From positions 1 to 25,691 of IMG/VR virus record IMGVR_UViG_3300044621_000806: a stretch of 25,691 nt of DNA. One strand, given 5' to 3'. The DNA is from a virus. Below are positions 22,306 to 25,691 of this stretch, piece by piece. The position numbers were made by a program, and so were the translations under genes. Under the pieces are notes generated by a model. It saw only the letters and a program-made list of their open reading frames with translations, was not told where the DNA came from and made no database searches. Numbering within the stretch: position 1 is the first letter of the stretch; every line of letters begins with the position of its first letter.

Positions 22306-23894
22306 AGCCACCGGCAGAGATCAACGCGGAGGTGGTGCTGCCGTCCGGCGACCGCATCCGCTGGGACTCCGCAGCACCGAACGTCGAGAACCGTCCGCTC
22401 TCACCGACCTTCACAAGCGAGTCGGGCAAGGGCTTTGCCGCCGGTTCGGTCACGCTCACAAGGCCGACCGAGCGCGACTACCCAGAGCTGGGACTGCTGA
22501 ACGAGCTCATCCTTCGCACAGCCACCGGCAGGACGGTCTATCAGGGCAGGGCTCAGGGTGTGCCTGTATCTGACACGTTCCAGTTCGACTGCGACGGGTG
22601 GTGGAGCCACGGCGAGCAGCGCACCATGACTGAGGTGCTGATCGACCGCGACCTGGGCCGGTGGGAAGGTCCGCGCCTTTCGCGCAGAACCCTTCTCGTT
22701 GCTCTTTCCAACACGCCGATTACCGAGCCTGCTGTTTCGCCGGATGACATAGACAAACTGATGGCGCTCAGATTGTCCATGCCGCCTTCCCCCGCATCGC
22801 CGGTTCCGTGGTCGGAAGCTTGGTATGACGCTGGCTCTTCAAGGGTTGCGGCGATTTACTACGACATGATTTCAGTCAGCGCTTCAGGTGACTTTGGGTT
22901 TATCGGCACCGCAACTGACGAGGTTGGATTCGGGCCGCTTTCCACTGCCGACCTTCTGACCGGCACCAACTCAACTGCGGTTGGCACCTTTACACCCAGC
23001 ACACCGGCCAGGTTCGGTCGAGCGTTTGCCTACCGCTCAGGCACGGCCAACACCGCTGAGAAGTCCATGACGCTCCGCAAGCTCACCGTCGTAGGTGACC
23101 ACGGCATTCCGACCGTTACCCACGCAGAAGGCACCCCGGCAGTTACGGCATCTGAGGCGATCAAATATCTGGCGAGCAAGTACGCGCCGAAGTGGGATGT
23201 ATCAGGCGTACAAGACACCTCCTACCCGATCCCGCACGCCACATGGCATGACCCGACCACCGCAGCCGACGCGATCAAGCAGCTCAACTCCTACCACCTG
23301 TGGAAGCTCGGAGTCTGGGAAGACCGCCGACTGGAGTTCGCACCCTACGACCTGGCTGTGGCTGACTGGCAGGTAGCCAACGGCATTGACGGCGTGAGTG
23401 TCGAGTACCAGGGAGACACCACCGAGAACGTCTTCAACGGCTGCTCTGTGACCTTTACTGACTTTTCAGGACTACGGCAGAGGCTCACGCCCGAGGACAC
23501 CAACGATCTCAAAGACGAAGCCGAGTGGATTGCCGCCAACCAGTGGGGAGATCAGGCTTGGCTGGAGATCACCGTTTCGTGGCCGACCACGGCAGACGAC
23601 GCTGTGACCATCGGGAACATCGCACTTGCTTCGGCTAATCAGGCCAAGCGGCCTTCAACGATCACGGTCCCCATGCACATCAAGGACATCAACGGCTCAT
23701 GGTGGCCGAGCTCCTACGTGCGAGCCGACCAGACGATTCTCGTAACCAACCAGCACACGCCCGTACCGCGACTGATAACCCGCGCTTCCTGGTCTAACCA
23801 CGTCCTGACTCTTACGACGGACAACGCCATTGACACGATGGAAGCCTTCAACCAGCGCATCGGGACTGCCCTTACAGCGAATGGACTGACATGA
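22302..23894 (+). CDS. Tail hub / minor tail protein (Tal-like)
   Basis: The 530-residue protein probably forms the central baseplate hub at the tail tip. It starts MKPPAEINAEVVLPSGDRIRW and has a first beta domain ending near RAQGVPVSDTFQFDCDGWWSHGE, typical of hub proteins that redefine a local coordinate (the gp27/gpD-like fold). An insert at about 165-270 (SEAWYDAGSSRVAAIYYDM through RSGTANTAEKSMTLRKL) looks like a separate beta sandwich. Then come TASEAIKYLASKYAPKWDVS and ATWHDPTTAADAIKQLNSYHLWKLGVWEDRRLEF, features common to minor tail hub proteins. No catalytic peptidase motif is visible. It overlaps the Dit-like and lysis genes by four bases each (ATGA). Confidence 0.8.
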   Translation: MKPPAEINAEVVLPSGDRIRWDSAAPNVENRPLSPTFTSESGKGFAAGSVTLTRPTERDYPELGLLNELILRTATGRTVYQGRAQGVPVSDTFQFDCDGWWSHGEQRTMTEVLIDRDLGRWEGPRLSRRTLLVALSNTPITEPAVSPDDIDKLMALRLSMPPSPASPVPWSEAWYDAGSSRVAAIYYDMISVSASGDFGFIGTATDEVGFGPLSTADLLTGTNSTAVGTFTPSTPARFGRAFAYRSGTANTAEKSMTLRKLTVVGDHGIPTVTHAEGTPAVTASEAIKYLASKYAPKWDVSGVQDTSYPIPHATWHDPTTAADAIKQLNSYHLWKLGVWEDRRLEFAPYDLAVADWQVANGIDGVSVEYQGDTTENVFNGCSVTFTDFSGLRQRLTPEDTNDLKDEAEWIAANQWGDQAWLEITVSWPTTADDAVTIGNIALASANQAKRPSTITVPMHIKDINGSWWPSSYVRADQTILVTNQHTPVPRLITRASWSNHVLTLTTDNAIDTMEAFNQRIGTALTANGLT

Positions 23895-24187
23895 CACCAG
23901 GCGACATCAACACCATTCTTGTTGAGCTGGGGCGCATCGCCACGAAACTTGACGCACAGCAGGAGGCGCTGACGGAGATCCGCAGCGAGGTCAAAAAGAC
24001 CAACGGGCGAGTGACCGAGCTCGAAGGCAGGGAGCAAGTCGACAAGGCGCTCATCAACCAGCGCCAGCAGCGCGATCAGCAGTACCGCGAGCGGATTGCC
24101 CGCTGGGTGGCACCGGGGGTCATCGGTTTTCTAGTTGTCATCGGTAGTGCCGCGACGGTGGCACTGCTGAATCTGGACAAGCTCTAA
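23891..24187 (+). CDS. XhlA-like coiled-coil membrane protein
   Basis: The 98-residue product is a predicted coiled coil (residues about 5-62, rich in Glu/Gln/Arg, including KLDAQQEALTEIRSEVKKTNGRVTEL). A basic linker follows, then one C-terminal membrane segment (about 74-93, WVAPGVIGFLVVIGSAATV) with a short tail. This is the plan of XhlA/hemolysin-type accessory lysis proteins that work with a holin and lysin. It starts in an ATGA overlap with the hub gene and lies directly before two lysin genes. An N-in orientation is guessed from the basic linker. It may help holin function or tether lysin at the membrane. Confidence 0.75.
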   Translation: MTPGDINTILVELGRIATKLDAQQEALTEIRSEVKKTNGRVTELEGREQVDKALINQRQQRDQQYRERIARWVAPGVIGFLVVIGSAATVALLNLDKL

Positions 24188-24202
24188 CAACAGGAGGGCC
24201 AA

Positions 24203-24739
24203 ATGGCCGCACCACTTTCCACTCTGCGGAACAAACTGCGGAGGCGCAAGTCTGCCCGCGAACGGCAGGCCAAGCTCTACCGCAAGAACCGCCAGCGAGG
24301 AAACGCCAAAGCCGTCCGCACCCACAACGGCGCAATCGCCAAGCTGCGGAAGCTCATCAAGCGAGCAGTGCTTCGCAGGCCAGAGTCGGGAACGGGCCCG
24401 TGGCAGGGCTGCCAGTCGATTGCCACCAACGAGATCATCCCGATTGGCCGCAAGTGGGGCATCCCGGTCACATCGAGGAAGCGCAGCGAGACTTACGGCA
24501 ACCCGTCAAGCGATCATTACTTTGGGAACACCAACGCTTATGCGGTGGACTTCGGCACCGACTCCAACTATGCCTTCGGTGCGGCCATAGGCGATGCGCT
24601 CGGAGTGCCTTACAACGGCGCAGGCGACGATTACGCTGAGCACATCATCAGCAGGGCAGGGCGGCAGTTCCGCATCCAGATCATCTGCGGCACACACGGC
24701 ACCGGCCCACACACCCACGTCGGAATCAGGCGAGTCTGA
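24203..24739 (+). CDS. Endolysin: M15-like metallopeptidase
   Basis: This is a predicted peptidoglycan peptidase for host lysis. The 178-residue product has a strongly basic helical N-terminus (about residues 8-59, many Arg/Lys). A catalytic domain (about 65-178) with LAS/M15-like metal ligands follows: SSDHYFGNTNAYAVDFG with His105 and Asp116, and GPHTHVGIRR with His170 and His172. The His-Asp spacing is longer than the classic S-x-H-x-x-G-x-A-x-D, so the class call is by motif style. The ribosome site AGGAGG (24192-24197) fits ATG 24203. Its basic N-terminus aligns without gaps to that of the following lysozyme. The stop overlaps that gene by one base (TGATG). Confidence 0.8.
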   Translation: MAAPLSTLRNKLRRRKSARERQAKLYRKNRQRGNAKAVRTHNGAIAKLRKLIKRAVLRRPESGTGPWQGCQSIATNEIIPIGRKWGIPVTSRKRSETYGNPSSDHYFGNTNAYAVDFGTDSNYAFGAAIGDALGVPYNGAGDDYAEHIISRAGRQFRIQIICGTHGTGPHTHVGIRRV

Positions 24740-25443
24740 TGCTGACCAAGCTCAGGCAAAAGCTCAAGCAGCGCATCCGCTCACGCAATCGCCAGGTGGG
24801 AAAGTGGGAACAGACCAAGGCACCCGGTTACGCCAAAGCAGCCAGAGGCCATGTTCGCGCCATTCGCAAGCTGAGGCGCATCATCCGTCGAAAGACCGAC
24901 GCATCAAACGCGACCCTTTCTGACAAGGGAGCCGCTTTCATCTCATCGTTTGAGGGTTTCTTCTCGAAGCCTTACAACGATCCGGTCGGCTACGCCACGG
25001 TGGGCTACGGGCATCTGCTCGGATACCGGCCTGTGAACGACGCTGACCGGCAGGGAGTCTGGATCAAGGGCCAAGACAAACCGGGACAGCTCACGGAGCG
25101 CGAGGCCCGGCAGCTGCTGCGCCAGAAGGTCGCTGCCGACTATGCGCCTGCGGTCAAGGCGCTGTTCGACAAAGGCGGGCCGCTCGAGGGCCAGTTCACT
25201 CAGGAGTTTTTTGACGGGCTGGTTTCGTTTGCCTTCAATCTCGGACCCGGCGCAGTCACACCCGGCACACCCGGCTTTGAGACTGTCGGCAAAGCCATCG
25301 ACTCTGGCAACCGTCGAGCCATTGCCAGTGCCTTGCTGCTCTATCACAAGGCCGGCGGCTCTGCTTTGCCAGGGCTGACCCGCCGACGCAGGGCTGAGAA
25401 TCGTCTAATCAGAACCGGGAACTACTCAACAGAGTTCCCCTGA
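24739..25443 (+). CDS. Endolysin: GH24 lysozyme (T4 lysozyme-like)
   Basis: This muramidase cleaves the glycan backbone of peptidoglycan. The 234-residue product has a basic N-terminal helical domain (about 5-53) and a GH24 domain from about residue 60. The catalytic triad matches T4 lysozyme spacing exactly: Glu72 (FEGFFSKPYNDPVGY), Asp81 nine residues on and Thr87 six further (ATVGYGHLL). The lower lobe follows: QLTEREARQLL, FDGLVSFAFNLGPGA and the C-terminal GLTRRRRAENRL, all family features. It is coupled to the peptidase gene upstream and, through TGATG, to the tiny membrane ORF downstream. There is no signal peptide, so release depends on a holin. Confidence 0.95.
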   Translation: MLTKLRQKLKQRIRSRNRQVGKWEQTKAPGYAKAARGHVRAIRKLRRIIRRKTDASNATLSDKGAAFISSFEGFFSKPYNDPVGYATVGYGHLLGYRPVNDADRQGVWIKGQDKPGQLTEREARQLLRQKVAADYAPAVKALFDKGGPLEGQFTQEFFDGLVSFAFNLGPGAVTPGTPGFETVGKAIDSGNRRAIASALLLYHKAGGSALPGLTRRRRAENRLIRTGNYSTEFP

Positions 25444-25514
25444 TGGACCCCGTGCTTCTCGTGTTTGTCCTAGTGCTGATGGTCGCCAGTCATATCTCGA
25501 AAGGAAACCCGTGA
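25443..25514 (+). CDS. 23-residue membrane peptide
   Basis: A 23-codon ORF begins at ATG 25443, overlapping the lysozyme stop (TGATG), and ends at 25514, overlapping the next GTG (GTGA). The product starts MDPVLLVFVLVLMVAS and ends HISKGNP, so nearly all of it is one hydrophobic segment. Its last codons contain the next gene's ribosome site (CGAAAGGA, 25498-25505). It could be a small lysis regulator or holin partner, or only a coupling device. The conserved-style overlaps favour real translation. Confidence 0.5.
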   Translation: MDPVLLVFVLVLMVASHISKGNP

Positions 25515-25691
25515 GATCAATACTCAGAGCTTTCTACATTGAGCCAACCGTTGTGCTGCTCACCGCCAATGCCGTAGTAGCGGCCTTGGCTGCTGAGGGA
25601 ATCATTGCCGGTTGGATCTCCGTCGTGGTCATCGCGGCCACCGCTCCAATCCTTCGCCACTTTGTCGAGCCGGTGGGAAGGCGCTCTGGCC
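25511..25691 (+). CDS. Holin-like membrane protein, partial
   Basis: The frame starts at GTG 25511 behind CGAAAGGA (25498-25505) and stays open to the end of the window, so the C-terminus is missing. The visible 60 residues have a short amphipathic start (RSILRAFYIEPT), a hydrophobic segment (VVLLTANAVVAALAAEGIIAG) and a second one (WISVVVIAATAPIL), then a basic turn. Two membrane segments after a lysin gene suggest a holin that permeabilises the membrane for lysin release. The call rests on topology and position only. Confidence 0.6.
   Translation, partial: MRSILRAFYIEPTVVLLTANAVVAALAAEGIIAGWISVVVIAATAPILRHFVEPVGRRSG

Noticed and set aside
24203-24380. Signal peptide on the lysins
   Set aside because: The basic N-termini are followed by helical charged sequence, not a hydrophobic core; export must rely on a holin.
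1-25691. CRISPR array, tRNA genes, insertion sequences, integrase or attachment site
   Set aside because: No regularly spaced short repeats outside the collagen coding region, no transposase or recombinase-like protein, and I saw no cloverleaf-type sequence.

Overview
The window is a contiguous late (structural and lysis) region of a tailed double-stranded DNA phage or prophage with siphovirus-type architecture. Every convincing gene lies on the + strand, packed head to tail with ATGA, GTGA or TAATG overlaps. No integrase, repressor, tRNA, rRNA or CRISPR array is visible, so free phage and prophage cannot be told apart here. The DNA is G+C-rich (by eye near 60%). The gene order, the protein styles (HK97-fold capsid without a fused delta domain, MuF-like protein, tail chaperone overlap before a long tape measure) and the GTG/TTG starts behind GAAAGGAG ribosome sites resemble phages of high-GC Actinobacteria. 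That host assignment is an inference from style, not from a search.

Layout. 64-5781: small terminase, large terminase, portal, MuF-like minor head protein, scaffold and major capsid protein. 5851-10059: an accessory block with a 58-residue protein, a collagen-like fibre, a GT4 glycosyltransferase, a Ser/Thr-rich protein made of thirteen 9-residue repeats, a BppU-like beta-sandwich protein, and a head-tail adaptor with an extra beta domain at its N-terminus. 10148-14026: a tight operon of two GT-B glycosyltransferases, a GT-A-like glycosyltransferase, a Rossmann-fold methyltransferase-like protein and an NAD-dependent sugar epimerase/dehydratase, inserted between the adaptor and the next connector gene. 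14036-16503: stopper, HK97-gp10-like neck protein, tail terminator, a 58-residue protein, major tail protein and the tail-chaperone pair. 16546-23894: tape measure with a peptidase-like domain, a Dit-like protein carrying LamG-type lectin domains, and a tail hub protein. 23891-25691: lysis genes, namely an XhlA-like coiled-coil/membrane protein, an M15-like metallopeptidase, a GH24 lysozyme, a 23-residue membrane peptide and a holin-like gene cut by the window end.

The strongest candidate for a distinctive system is the combination of a Ser/Thr-rich collagen-like fibre (GPS/GPT/GAT triplets), a Ser/Thr-rich 9-residue repeat protein, four glycosyltransferases, a methyltransferase-like protein and a sugar-nucleotide epimerase, all inside the structural operon. 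By analogy with the O-glycosylated GPT repeats of the Bacillus BclA spore collagen, I infer a virion-surface glycosylation system. Other notable points are a tail-chaperone overlap in the +1 (or -2) frame rather than the usual -1, a strong hairpin terminator followed by a TTG start just before the tape measure, and two adjacent lysins of unrelated catalytic families that share a gapless homologous basic N-terminal domain.

No gene-free stretch exceeds 300 bases. The longest gaps (about 70-90 bases, after the capsid, adaptor and major tail genes) hold hairpins and ribosome binding sites.
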